Shown here piece after piece: positions 17,687-25,988 of a stretch of 64,000 nucleotides of DNA. The notes below the pieces were generated by a model. The model was given only the letters and a program-made list of their open reading frames with translations. It was not told the origin of the DNA and did not search any database. The number at the start of each line of letters is the position of its first letter. Position 1 is the first letter of the stretch. The stretch is from Streptomyces sp. NBC_01754 (GTDB taxonomy: Bacteria > Actinomycetota > Actinomycetes > Streptomycetales > Streptomycetaceae): NCBI RefSeq assembly GCF_035918015.1, contig NZ_CP109132.1, positions 6,014,001-6,078,000 of the forward strand, given 5' to 3'. Made by a program: the position numbers and the translations under genes.

Positions 17687-17736
17687 ACGCGTTCCGCCCG
17701 GGCGGGCGGAACGAAGACGCGCGGGAGGGGAACGCG

Positions 17737-18216
17737 GTGATCGCGGTCGTCGGACACAGGGATCTCGGCAGCAGAACCCTGGAACTGGTGGAGGCCGAAC
17801 TGGGGGTGCGGCTGGGGCGCCTGGCGGAAGGCGCGGCCGCTCTCGTACGGGCCGGGGCGGGGCTGCCCGTGGCGGTCGGGCGGGCCGCCCGGGAGACCGG
17901 CCGGAAGCTGACCGTCCTGCTGCCGGCCCAGGGCGTGGTGCCCGCCGCGCTGCCCGAGCCGGACCGGCGGGCCACGGGTGAACTCCTGGTCCTGGCCGAG
18001 CAGGTACGGCTGCTGGCCTTCGACCCGGCCGACCGCGACGCCTGTGTCAGCGCCGACGAGCGCCTGGTGGAGGAGAGCCGGACCCTGTTCGCCGTGTGGG
18101 ACGGTTCGTACTCCGACGGCCGGGACGCCACCGCTCACCTGGTCGCCTTCGCGCGTTCGCGGGGGATCCGGGTGGAGGTCGTCTGGCCCGAGGGCGCCGT
18201 GAGGGGGCGGGCATGA
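17737..18216 (+). CDS. SLOG/LOG-like Rossmann-fold protein of unknown function
   Basis: The 159-residue protein opens with VIAVVGHRDLGSRTLELVEAEL. It contains a Rossmann-like alternation with LTVLLPAQGVVP, SADERLVEESRTLFAVWDGS and GIRVEVVWPEGA. The pattern resembles SLOG/nucleoside-2-deoxyribosyltransferase-like proteins that bind nucleotide-type ligands (a GHR start and a late WDG motif). No activity can be assigned. GTG at 17737 follows GGGAGGGG. Its stop overlaps the VKOR ATG by four bases, so the two are translated together. The promoter region has two DevR-like palindromes. Confidence 0.72.
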   Translation: MIAVVGHRDLGSRTLELVEAELGVRLGRLAEGAAALVRAGAGLPVAVGRAARETGRKLTVLLPAQGVVPAALPEPDRRATGELLVLAEQVRLLAFDPADRDACVSADERLVEESRTLFAVWDGSYSDGRDATAHLVAFARSRGIRVEVVWPEGAVRGRA

Positions 18217-18863
18217 CGGTGGTGGAGCACAGGCCCGAGACGGCCACGGCGAAGGACGCGCGCGACGCGGACGGCCCCGTGCGCTTCGGGGCGCGGCGGC
18301 GGTTCGGATGGCTGCTCGTGATCACGGCGACCCTCGGACTGGGGGCCTCCTTCGTGATCACCGTCGACAAGTTCGAACTGCTCGGCGACCCCGACTTCGT
18401 CCCCGCCTGCTCACTGAACCCCGTGCTGTCCTGCACGGACGTGATGCGCAGTGAGCAGGCGTCGGTGTTCGGCTTCCCCAACCCGCTCATCGGGCTGATC
18501 GCCTTCGCGGTGGTGCTGGCCGTCGGCGCGGGCCTGCTGGCGGGCGCCCGCTACCGGGCCTGGTACTGGCTGGGCCTGAACCTCGGCACGCTCGCGGGCG
18601 CCGTCTTCTGCATGTGGCTGATGACCCAGGCGCTGTACGACATCGGCGCGCTGTGCCTGTGGTGCGTGCTCGTGTGGATGGTCACCGTGTTCCTGTTCTG
18701 GCACACCACCCTGCACAATCTCCGCCACGGCGTGCTCCCGGCCCCGCGCGCCCTGGTGGCGGCGGCGCTGGAGTTCCCGCTCGTCGTGCCGGTGACCTGG
18801 TGCCTGGTGATCCTCACGCTGACAGGGACCCGGTTCTGGTCGTACTGGCAGACGCTTCTGTGA
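18213..18863 (+). CDS. Vitamin K epoxide reductase (VKOR) family membrane protein
   Basis: The 216-residue protein has four to five membrane helices. It carries the paired cysteines of the family: C..(SLNPVLS)..C near residues 69-77 and a CLWC redox motif near residue 150. Bacterial VKOR homologues reoxidise DsbA-like proteins using quinone and thus drive disulfide formation outside the membrane. There is no fused thioredoxin domain. ATG at 18213 overlaps the SLOG gene stop (ATGA). The last 50 bases overlap the 3' end of the convergent flavohaemoprotein gene. Confidence 0.93.
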   Translation: MTVVEHRPETATAKDARDADGPVRFGARRRFGWLLVITATLGLGASFVITVDKFELLGDPDFVPACSLNPVLSCTDVMRSEQASVFGFPNPLIGLIAFAVVLAVGAGLLAGARYRAWYWLGLNLGTLAGAVFCMWLMTQALYDIGALCLWCVLVWMVTVFLFWHTTLHNLRHGVLPAPRALVAAALEFPLVVPVTWCLVILTLTGTRFWSYWQTLL

Positions 18864-20148
18864 CGCCCACGGTGCCGGAGCCGTCCTGATGGATCCACGT
18901 CTCCGGCACGCCGGCGGCGGCCAGCCCGGCCGCGACGGTCCGCGCCGGCTCGGCCGCGGACGCCTCGGGAGCCAGGGCCAGGAAGGCGTGCGGGGGGACG
19001 GAGGTCCCCGGACGCGGCGCGAGCACCCCGTTCAGGACCCGCAGCGCACCTCCCGCGGCGTGGACCGCCGAGTGCGTCGGCAGGACGGTCAGCCAAGGCC
19101 GCCCGCGCCGGAACGCCTCCAGGTACGCCGTGTCGTACATGCCGGCGGCCGCTCCCGACTCCTCGGGAGCGCCGGCCTCCAGCAGCAGCCGTACCCGGGT
19201 GCGGTCCGAGGACACGGTGTCGATCTCCTGGAGCAGCGCCTTCATCGGGGCCCAGCCGGTGCCGGAGGCGATCAGCAGGACGTCGGAGGACGATGCCCCC
19301 TCCGGCAGCGCCAGCGCGCCGCGGGGAGCACCGAGCCGGAGGGTGTCGCCCGTCCGCGTGCCGTGCACCAGCGCGTCGCTCACCCCGCCGGCCCGGTGGG
19401 CCCGCACGTGGAACTCGAGTTCGCCGTCCTGGTGCGGGGCCCGCGCCAGGTAGTACGGGCGCCAGGCCTGTTCGAGCAGCGGCGTCTCCAGGGAGGCGTA
19501 CTGCCCGGCACGGAAGGGGTAGGGCTGCCGTGGCCGCACCCGCAGGACCGCGAGATCCGGGGTGCGCAGTTCGTGCGCGGTCACCGTCGCCTCCCAGCTG
19601 GAGAGTTCGGAGATCGCCTCGTACTCGCCCCGGACCATCGAGGTGACCGCCAGCCGCAGCATCCGCAGCCAGGCGTCCTCCAGCGGTCCGGTCCACCGCG
19701 CCCCGCCCCGGGCACGCAGCGCCTCGACGAGCGCCCCCTCGAAGGCGGCGAAGTGCGCCGGGCGCACACCGAGCTTCCGGTGGTCGCGTCCGAGCTGCGT
19801 GAATCGCTCGGCCACCGCGTCCGTCCGGTCCAGATGGCCGATCAGATACCGGAAGGCGGCGGCCAGATGGGCCTGCTGGAACGCCATCGACGCCGGGAAC
19901 AGCGACCGCAGGTAGGGATGCCGGTCGAACAGGGCCCGGTACAGATCCGCGATCAGCTCCTCCAGCGGTCCCACCAGCGGCAGGAACTCCTCGATGAGCA
20001 GCTGGTCGGCCGTGCCGTCGTAGGTCTGCGGGGCTGCGGGGCGCCCGGCCTCACCGGTACTTCCCTCAGGGGTCAGGATGCGTCGGCGCAGCCGCATCGC
20101 GTCGTGCCGCGCGAGCAGTGCGTGATAGTCCTCGCTCGGGGTGTTCAT
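18814..20148 (-). CDS. Flavohaemoprotein-like globin/FAD/NAD(P) reductase
   Basis: The 444-residue protein has a globin domain (about 48-180) with the likely B10 tyrosine in DLYRALF and the proximal histidine in GRDHRKLGV. An FAD domain (RPYYLAR, about 230) and an NAD(P) domain with GTGWAPMKALL (about 315) follow. Flavohaemoglobins detoxify nitric oxide by dioxygenation. This one has a longer N-terminus (about 45 extra residues) and a rather divergent C-terminal reductase end, so NO dioxygenase activity is likely but not certain. It overlaps VKOR by 50 bases at the 3' end. It shares its promoter region with a DevR-like response regulator and a DevR-box-like palindrome. Confidence 0.88.
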   Translation of the reverse strand: MNTPSEDYHALLARHDAMRLRRRILTPEGSTGEAGRPAAPQTYDGTADQLLIEEFLPLVGPLEELIADLYRALFDRHPYLRSLFPASMAFQQAHLAAAFRYLIGHLDRTDAVAERFTQLGRDHRKLGVRPAHFAAFEGALVEALRARGGARWTGPLEDAWLRMLRLAVTSMVRGEYEAISELSSWEATVTAHELRTPDLAVLRVRPRQPYPFRAGQYASLETPLLEQAWRPYYLARAPHQDGELEFHVRAHRAGGVSDALVHGTRTGDTLRLGAPRGALALPEGASSSDVLLIASGTGWAPMKALLQEIDTVSSDRTRVRLLLEAGAPEESGAAAGMYDTAYLEAFRRGRPWLTVLPTHSAVHAAGGALRVLNGVLAPRPGTSVPPHAFLALAPEASAAEPARTVAAGLAAAGVPETWIHQDGSGTVGVTEASASTTRTGSLSA

Positions 20149-20371
20149 GGGCAGGTGACTCCTCGGGACGGCACGGTGGGGGTGCGGGGGGTTCCCCGGC
20201 GGGCGCGGGCGTACGGCGACGGCTGCGGCACCTCGGCAGCACGGTCACGGTGCCCGTCGGCCAGGGACGACGGGACGGGCCTCGGCCGCACAGGGCCGTC
20301 CATGGTGTCCGGATCCTGTGGGCGGCGTCAGTATGGCACCGCGTGTTTCCGGCTGACCGGCCCTGGTCACA

Positions 20372-20385
20372 GGGCCTTTCGGCCC
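20372..20385. promoter_or_regulatory. DevR/OsdR-like palindrome upstream of the response regulator
   Basis: GGGCCTTTCGGCCC has perfect five-base arms. Its reverse complement, GGGCCGAAAGGCCC, differs by one base from the tandem boxes at 17569. It lies 108 bases before the response-regulator start and 224 bases before the flavohaemoprotein start, between the divergent genes. Confidence 0.55.
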
Positions 20386-20492
20386 CTTCCGCCGAGCGGC
20401 CGGCCGTGCCGCGGGACCCCGCCGCGACCCGCCCCGCGGGCGCCCACATACTGGTTCCGGTCCGCCCTGGCCCCCTACCGATCGAGCAAGGT

Positions 20493-21236
20493 GTGAACGA
20501 CGATCCCGCGCAGTCCCCGACGAGTACCCTCCCGTCGCAGCCCGCCTCCCCGGTGCGCGTCTTCATCCTCGACGACCACGAGGTCGTACGGCGCGGTGTA
20601 CGCGATCTGCTGGAGGCCGACGGCGGCATCGAGGTCGTGGGTGAGGCCTCCGACGCCCGGGAGGCGCTGGCCCGCGTACCGGCCGTGGCGCCGCAGGTCG
20701 CCGTGCTGGACGTGCGGCTCGGTGACGACCGGGGCGGGGACCACGCGGGTATCGAGGTGTGCCGGGAACTGCGCGCCCGGATGCCCGGTCTGGCCTGCCT
20801 GATGCTGACGTCGTTCGACGACGACGAGGCGCTGTTCGACGCCATCATGGCCGGAGCGGCGGGCTATGTGCTCAAGCAGATCAACGGCGCGGGCCTGGTC
20901 GCCGCCGTGCACACGGTGGCGTCGGGCACCTCCATGCTGGACCCGCGGACCACCGCCCGCGTGATGGCGAGACTGCGGGGGCCGCAGCATCCGCCCGCCG
21001 CCGAGTCCACGGAGCTGGACCGGCTCACCCCCCGGGAGCGGCAGATCCTGGACCTCATCGGTGAGGGGCTCACCAACAGGGAGATCGCCGAGCGCCTCTT
21101 CCTGGCCGAGAAGACCGTCAAGAACCGCATCTCGGCCATCCTCGCCAAGCTGGGCGTAGGCCGCCGCATCCAGGCCGCGATGCTCGCCGGCCGGATCCGG
21201 GAACGGCAGGGGCGGCCCCCGTCCCCGGGACGCTGA
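20493..21236 (+). CDS. NarL-family response regulator, DevR/OsdR-like
   Basis: The 247-residue regulator has a receiver domain (about 21-145; acidic pair DD near 27-28, phospho-acceptor D73 in VLDVRLGDD, Lys in YVLKQ). A LuxR-type HTH follows (about 175-240; LTPRERQILDLIGEGLTNREIAERLF). The recognition helix AEKTVKNRISAILAKLG is nearly that of mycobacterial DevR/DosR, including the KTVKN residues. It converges on a DevS-like kinase, 28 bases apart at their 3' ends, so the pair probably forms one hypoxia or redox system. GTG at 20493 is chosen because the conserved domain starts 20 residues later; its Shine-Dalgarno is weak. Confidence 0.9.
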   Translation: MNDDPAQSPTSTLPSQPASPVRVFILDDHEVVRRGVRDLLEADGGIEVVGEASDAREALARVPAVAPQVAVLDVRLGDDRGGDHAGIEVCRELRARMPGLACLMLTSFDDDEALFDAIMAGAAGYVLKQINGAGLVAAVHTVASGTSMLDPRTTARVMARLRGPQHPPAAESTELDRLTPRERQILDLIGEGLTNREIAERLFLAEKTVKNRISAILAKLGVGRRIQAAMLAGRIRERQGRPPSPGR

Positions 21237-21264
21237 GGCGGCGGTCCCGTGCCGGGCCGCGGGT

Positions 21265-23151
21265 TCAGTCGAGGGGGGCGCGCCAGGTGATCCGGGTGCC
21301 GCCACCGGCCGGCTGATCGACCGTCAGGGCGCCGTCGCACAGTTCGGCCCGCTTGCGCATGTTGGCCAGGCCCCCGCCCCGCCGCGCTTCCCGCCCGGCG
21401 GTGTCCCGGCCCGCGCCCTCCCCGGACGGCGAGGCGTGGGCCGTACGCCCGCCGATCCCGATGCCGTCGTCCGTGACGGTGAGCGTCACCGCCTCGCCGG
21501 CGGACAGCACGATGTCGATACGGCTCGCGCCGGCGTGCCGGGACGCGTTGGACACCGCCTCGGCGGCGACCGCCACCACATGCTCCGCCAGTTCGTCCGG
21601 GACCACGGAGTCCACCGGCCCGTCGATCCGCACGGAGGGCCGGAAACCGAGCGCACGGGCCGCCGTGCGGGCGGTCTCCGCGATCCGGTGCCGCAGCCCC
21701 CCGCCGCCCGGACCGTCCGTCGTCCGCAGGTCGAAGATGGTGGACCGGACGATCCGTATCGTGGTGTCGAGGTCGTCGACCGCGCGGCTGACGCGTTCGG
21801 CCGCCTCCGGGCGGTCGGCGATGGCCCGGGTGGTGCTCTGGAGCGTCATCCCGGTCGCGAACAGCCGCTGGATCGCCAGATCGTGCAGATCGCGGGCGAT
21901 CCGGTCACGGTCGTGCATGACGGCGAGTTCCTCGGACTCCGCCCGGCCGCGCGCCAGTTTTAGGGCGATGGCCGCCTGATCGGCGAATCCGGAGACGAGC
22001 GCGACCTCCGTGTCGTCGAACGGCGGACGGCCCACCGGGCGCCCCAGCCGCAGCGCTCCCATGGCCCCGGTACCCACCCGCAGCGGCACCGCGACCACCG
22101 GGCCCAGACACTCCTCGGCACCGTCACCGAACGGGTGCGCCCGGGGATCCGTCCGTACGTCGGCACAGTGCACCGGCGTCCCGGTACGGGCCGCGAGCCC
22201 CGCCAGCGACCCCCGCGCCGGGACGGACAGGCCCCGCACCCGGTCGGCGTCCCGGCCGTGCGCGACGGCCACGGTGAGACGGTCGAGGGCCGCCGGAACG
22301 TCCGCGGCCTCCGGCGGGGCGGGCGCGCCCGGCAGCGACGGCGGCAGCAGGACGGCGGCCCGGTCGGCGCCCGCGACCGCCATCGCCCGCTCCGCGACCA
22401 GGTGCAGCACCTCGTCGGCGTCCGTGCCCGAGAGCAGTGCGCGGGTGATCTCGCCCAGCGCCTCCAGCCGCTGTTCGCGGCGGCGGCTCTCCTCGTACAT
22501 CCGGGCGTGGTCGATGGCGACCCCGGCGGCGATCGACAGGGTGGTCAGCACCGCCTCGTCGTCGGCGTCGAAGCTCTGCCCGCCGCGCTTCTCGGTGAGG
22601 TAGAGATTGCCGAACACCTCCTCGCGCACCCGCACCGGGACGCCGAGGAAGCTGTGCATCGGCGGGTGGTGGGGTGGGAAGCCGTAGCTGTGCGGGTGGC
22701 TGCTCAGATCGGTGAGCCGCAGGGGTTCCGGGTGGTGGATCAGCTCGCCGAGGATGCCGCGCCCGCACGGGGTCTGCCCGATCCGGGCGGTCAGCTCCTC
22801 GGACATGCCGACCGGCAGGAACTCCAGCAGTGTCTGCCCGTCGCCGACGATGCCGAGCGCCCCGTACTCCGCGTCGGTCAGGGCCACCGCCGCCTCCACG
22901 ATGCCGCGCAGCACCTCGGGCAGTTCCAGACCGCGCCCCAGGCTCATCACGGCGTCCAGGAGGCCACGCATCCGGTCCGGCCGGCTGGGCTGCGGCCAGC
23001 CTCCGCGACCGGATCCCGTGGGGGCACCCGCTCCGGGATCCGCCACAGGGCCCGTGACCGGGCACGAGGGCGCCGGTGGTTCCGCGGCGGGGGAGGGGGA
23101 CGGGACGGTGGCCCCGGGGGAGTGGGGCACCGGGCATGCCGGGTCTGTCAT
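21265..23151 (-). CDS. GAF-domain sensor histidine kinase, DevS/DosT-like
   Basis: The 628-residue kinase has a variable Pro-rich start (1-55), a first GAF domain (about 70-215), a second GAF (about 235-400), a HisKA_3 dimerisation domain with H423 in ARDLHDLAIQ, and a C-terminal HATPase domain (TDDGIGIGG). The first GAF contains FPPHHPPMHSFLGVPVRVR, closely matching DevS FPPYHPPM in which the histidine binds haem. H162 is therefore the likely axial ligand, and a gas- or redox-sensing role is inferred. It converges with the DevR-like regulator. A GGGCC-N4-GGCCC palindrome lies 197 bases upstream. Confidence 0.92.
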   Translation of the reverse strand: MTDPACPVPHSPGATVPSPSPAAEPPAPSCPVTGPVADPGAGAPTGSGRGGWPQPSRPDRMRGLLDAVMSLGRGLELPEVLRGIVEAAVALTDAEYGALGIVGDGQTLLEFLPVGMSEELTARIGQTPCGRGILGELIHHPEPLRLTDLSSHPHSYGFPPHHPPMHSFLGVPVRVREEVFGNLYLTEKRGGQSFDADDEAVLTTLSIAAGVAIDHARMYEESRRREQRLEALGEITRALLSGTDADEVLHLVAERAMAVAGADRAAVLLPPSLPGAPAPPEAADVPAALDRLTVAVAHGRDADRVRGLSVPARGSLAGLAARTGTPVHCADVRTDPRAHPFGDGAEECLGPVVAVPLRVGTGAMGALRLGRPVGRPPFDDTEVALVSGFADQAAIALKLARGRAESEELAVMHDRDRIARDLHDLAIQRLFATGMTLQSTTRAIADRPEAAERVSRAVDDLDTTIRIVRSTIFDLRTTDGPGGGGLRHRIAETARTAARALGFRPSVRIDGPVDSVVPDELAEHVVAVAAEAVSNASRHAGASRIDIVLSAGEAVTLTVTDDGIGIGGRTAHASPSGEGAGRDTAGREARRGGGLANMRKRAELCDGALTVDQPAGGGTRITWRAPLD

Positions 23152-23347
23152 CGGGCGCCGCTCTCTGGGTCCGTGTGCCGTAGGCCGGGCATCGCTACCG
23201 GCTCACCGCGCGGGCCGGGACCGGTCCACGGGCGGTCAGTTTACGGCAGCCGCCGGCGCCGTCCCCCGGGGGCCGGAGGCTGCCGGAGCCCGGTAGGTCC
23301 GTACGCGCCGCAGGCGGCGGGCCGGACCTCGGGCACACCTCGCACCA

Positions 23348-23361
23348 GGGCCGGTCGGCCC
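23348..23361. promoter_or_regulatory. DevR/OsdR-like palindrome between kinase and ctaD
   Basis: GGGCCGGTCGGCCC matches the arms of the boxes at 17569 and 20372. It is the only such sequence I saw in the 445-base divergent gap 23152-23596. The rest of that gap is GC-rich with no recognisable gene or promoter hexamers. Confidence 0.5.
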
Positions 23362-23596
23362 TGTCCGTGGGCGCTCCCCGGCCCCCGCCGAAGGTGTCCC
23401 CCGGCCCGGCCCGGTGGTGCCCCTCGGCCCCTGGAGACCGGTGCGGGCCGCGACCAGCATGGTGCGGCCGGGAAGGTCGGCTCCGTCCCCCGCGTGTTCG
23501 CGGACCTTCCCGGCCGCACCCCTGCCGCACCGTTCCGCCCGGGCGGCGGGGCGGGGGTGTGCCCGGAGAACCGCACGAGCTGGAGGACACGGTCCG

Positions 23597-25363
23597 GTGG
23601 ACGCAACGGAATCGCAGGGCAGCAAGGCCGCTTCCGCCCGGGGCCCCAAGCCCCCCGGCGGCCGGAGGCCCGACGGCCCGCCCCCAGGGCCCGGGCCCAC
23701 CGGGGCCGGCACGGCGACGCCCGCACCCCGCGGCCGCACGGGCGGGAACGCGCGGGGACGGCTCGTCCTCTCCTGGCTCACCACGACCGACCACAAGCAG
23801 ATCGGCAGCCTCTATCTCGTCACCGCTTTCGCCTTCTTCCTGATCGGCGGTGTGATGGCGCTGTTCATGCGCGCCGAACTCGCCCGGCCCGGCACGCAGA
23901 TCATCTCCAACGAGCAGTTCAACCAGGCGTTCACCATGCACGGTTCGGTGATGCTGCTGCTGTTCGCGATGCCACTGTTCACCGGATTCGCCAACTGGCT
24001 GATGCCGCTCCAGATCGGTGCGCCCGATGTGGCCTTCCCGCGCCTGAACATGCTGGCCTTCTGGCTGTTCCTCTTCGGCTCCCTGATCGCCGCCGGAGGA
24101 TTCCTCACCCCGCAGGGCGCCGCCGACTTCGGATGGTTCGCCTACGCCCCGCTGTCCGACGCCACGCATTCCCCGGGCGTCGGCGCCGACATGTGGATCA
24201 TGGGCGTGGCGCTGTCCGGTTTCGGGTCCATTCTCGGGGCGGTCAACTTCATCACCACCATCATCTGCATGCGCGCCCCCGGAATGACCATGTTCCGCAT
24301 GCCGATCTTCACCTGGAACGTGCTGCTGACCGCGCTGCTCGTCCTGATGGTGTTCCCGGTCCTCGCCGCCGCGCTCTTCGCGCTGGAGATGGACCGGAAA
24401 TTCGGTTCACACGTCTTCGACTCGGCGAACGGGGGCGCGCTGCTGTGGCAGCACCTCTTCTGGTTCTTCGGCCATCCCGAGGTGTACGTCCTGGCCCTGC
24501 CCTTCTTCGGCATCGTCTCCGAGATCGTGCCCGTCTTCTCCCGGAAGCCGATGTTCGGCTATGTCGGCCTGATCGCCGCGACGATGTCCATCGCCGGTCT
24601 CTCCGTCACGGTCTGGGCCCACCACATGTACGTCACCGGGGGAGTGCTGCTGCCCTTCTTCGCCTTCATGACCTTCCTGATCGCCGTGCCGACCGGGGTG
24701 AAGTTCTTCAACTGGATCGGCACGATGTGGAAGGGCTCCCTGTCCTTCGAGACGCCGATGCTGTGGGCCACCGGATTCCTGGTCACCTTTCTCTTCGGCG
24801 GCCTCACCGGTGTGATCCTGGCGTCGCCTCCGCTGGACTTCCACGTCTCCGACTCCTATTTCGTGGTCGCCCACTTCCACTACACGCTCTTCGGTACCGT
24901 CGTGTACGCGATGTTCGCCGGATTCCATTTCTGGTGGCCCAAGTTCACCGGGAAGATGCTCGACGAACGCCTCGGCAAGATCACCTTCTGGACGCTGACC
25001 GTCGGCTTCCACCTCACCTTCCTCGTACAGCACTGGCTCGGCGCCGAGGGAATGCCCCGCCGTTACGCCGACTATCTCGACGCCGACGGGTTCACCGCGC
25101 TCAACACCGTGTCCACCATCGGTTCGTTCCTGCTGGGACTGTCGTTCCTGCCCTTCTTCTACAACGTCTGGAAGACCTCCCAGTACGGCACGAAGGTGGA
25201 CGTCGACGACCCCTGGGGCCACGGCCGTTCGCTGGAGTGGGCCACGTCGTGCCCGCCTCCCCGGCACAACTTCACCTCGCTTCCCCGCATCCGCAGCGAA
25301 TCACCGGCGTTCGACCTGCACCACCCGGAGATCGCCGCGCTCGAACCCGCCACCCCGCACTGA
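23597..25363 (+). CDS. ctaD: Cytochrome c oxidase subunit I
   Basis: The 588-residue haem-copper oxidase subunit of the plasma membrane forms the site where oxygen is reduced and protons are pumped. Metal ligands are recognisable: haem a His in FTMHGSVM, the CuB His-Tyr pair in [14 protein letters not shown], the HH pair in WAHHMYVTG, and the haem a3/haem a histidines in [10 protein letters not shown]. Twelve helices fit the length. GTG at 23597 follows TGGAGG; the first 50 residues are a low-complexity cytoplasmic tail. The other cta genes are absent, so this is probably a stand-alone ctaD paralogue. Its place beside DevRS-like genes suggests oxygen-linked control. Confidence 0.96.
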   Translation: MDATESQGSKAASARGPKPPGGRRPDGPPPGPGPTGAGTATPAPRGRTGGNARGRLVLSWLTTTDHKQIGSLYLVTAFAFFLIGGVMALFMRAELARPGTQIISNEQFNQAFTMHGSVMLLLFAMPLFTGFANWLMPLQIGAPDVAFPRLNMLAFWLFLFGSLIAAGGFLTPQGAADFGWFAYAPLSDATHSPGVGADMWIMGVALSGFGSILGAVNFITTIICMRAPGMTMFRMPIFTWNVLLTALLVLMVFPVLAAALFALEMDRKFGSHVFDSANGGALLWQHLFWFFGHPEVYVLALPFFGIVSEIVPVFSRKPMFGYVGLIAATMSIAGLSVTVWAHHMYVTGGVLLPFFAFMTFLIAVPTGVKFFNWIGTMWKGSLSFETPMLWATGFLVTFLFGGLTGVILASPPLDFHVSDSYFVVAHFHYTLFGTVVYAMFAGFHFWWPKFTGKMLDERLGKITFWTLTVGFHLTFLVQHWLGAEGMPRRYADYLDADGFTALNTVSTIGSFLLGLSFLPFFYNVWKTSQYGTKVDVDDPWGHGRSLEWATSCPPPRHNFTSLPRIRSESPAFDLHHPEIAALEPATPH

Positions 25364-25409
25364 TCCGCCGTCCCCGCACAGCCACCCCGACCGAGGAGAG
25401 TGCCGTCCG

Positions 25410-25820
25410 ATGTCCCACGGTGTCCTGGCACTGGGAGTGACCGCCGTCTGCCTGGCGGGCAACGTCTGGTACCTGCCGGCCTGCGTCGATCTGCGGGCGG
25501 GCCAGGACCGCCCGCGCTCCCGGCGAACGGCGGCCGCCGCCGTACTGACCGGCTGGGGCTCCGCCGCCCTCACGGCGCTGCTCCTGCTGACACCGGTCCC
25601 CCTCGCCGGGGCCGCGGTGGTGGCGGCCGCGGGCACCGCGGCCGTGGGATGCCTCGGCGTCGTGACGTGGCTGTGGCGGAGCCGGGAGCGACGCGAGACG
25701 GCGGCCTTCACGGCGGCCTTCGGGCCCGCCCGGGGCCCGTCCCCGGACCGCGGGCGCGGACCGCGCCGGAACCCGGCGCGGAAGCGCACACCGGCCGACC
25801 CCGCCGAGGACGGCCGGTGA
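25410..25820 (+). CDS. Small membrane protein downstream of ctaD
   Basis: The 136-residue protein has three hydrophobic segments (about 4-22, 44-64 and 66-88) and a basic Arg/Pro-rich cytoplasmic tail. ATG at 25410 follows GAGGAGAG. It lies 46 bases after ctaD with no terminator between them, so it is probably cotranscribed. I do not recognise the family. It might assist oxidase assembly, but nothing in the residues shows that. Confidence 0.7.
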   Translation: MSHGVLALGVTAVCLAGNVWYLPACVDLRAGQDRPRSRRTAAAAVLTGWGSAALTALLLLTPVPLAGAAVVAAAGTAAVGCLGVVTWLWRSRERRETAAFTAAFGPARGPSPDRGRGPRRNPARKRTPADPAEDGR

Positions 25821-25850
25821 GCAGGCCCGTGCCCGGGGGCATGGCATGCC

Positions 25851-25879
25851 GTGACCGGGCAGGGAGAGGGCCCGGTCAC
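25851..25879. terminator. First of two adjacent perfect hairpins
   Basis: GTGACCGGGC (25851-25860) pairs with GCCCGGTCAC (25870-25879) around a nine-base loop. It lies 30 bases after the small membrane protein gene, facing the convergent pyc gene. Confidence 0.75.
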
Positions 25880-25907
25880 CCGGACGGCGGGCCCGCCGCC
25901 GTCCGGG
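25879..25907. terminator. Second adjacent perfect hairpin
   Basis: A 12-bp stem (25879-25890 with 25896-25907) has a five-base loop. It shares one base with the preceding hairpin. Being symmetric, it can terminate both ctaD-side and pyc-side transcripts. Confidence 0.8.
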
Positions 25908-25988
25908 CACAACCGCGCGTAGGCGGCGAGGCCGTGGACGTGCCCTCCGGCACCGCCGCGTCACGGTCGCCGGACGGGCCGCCCGGGT

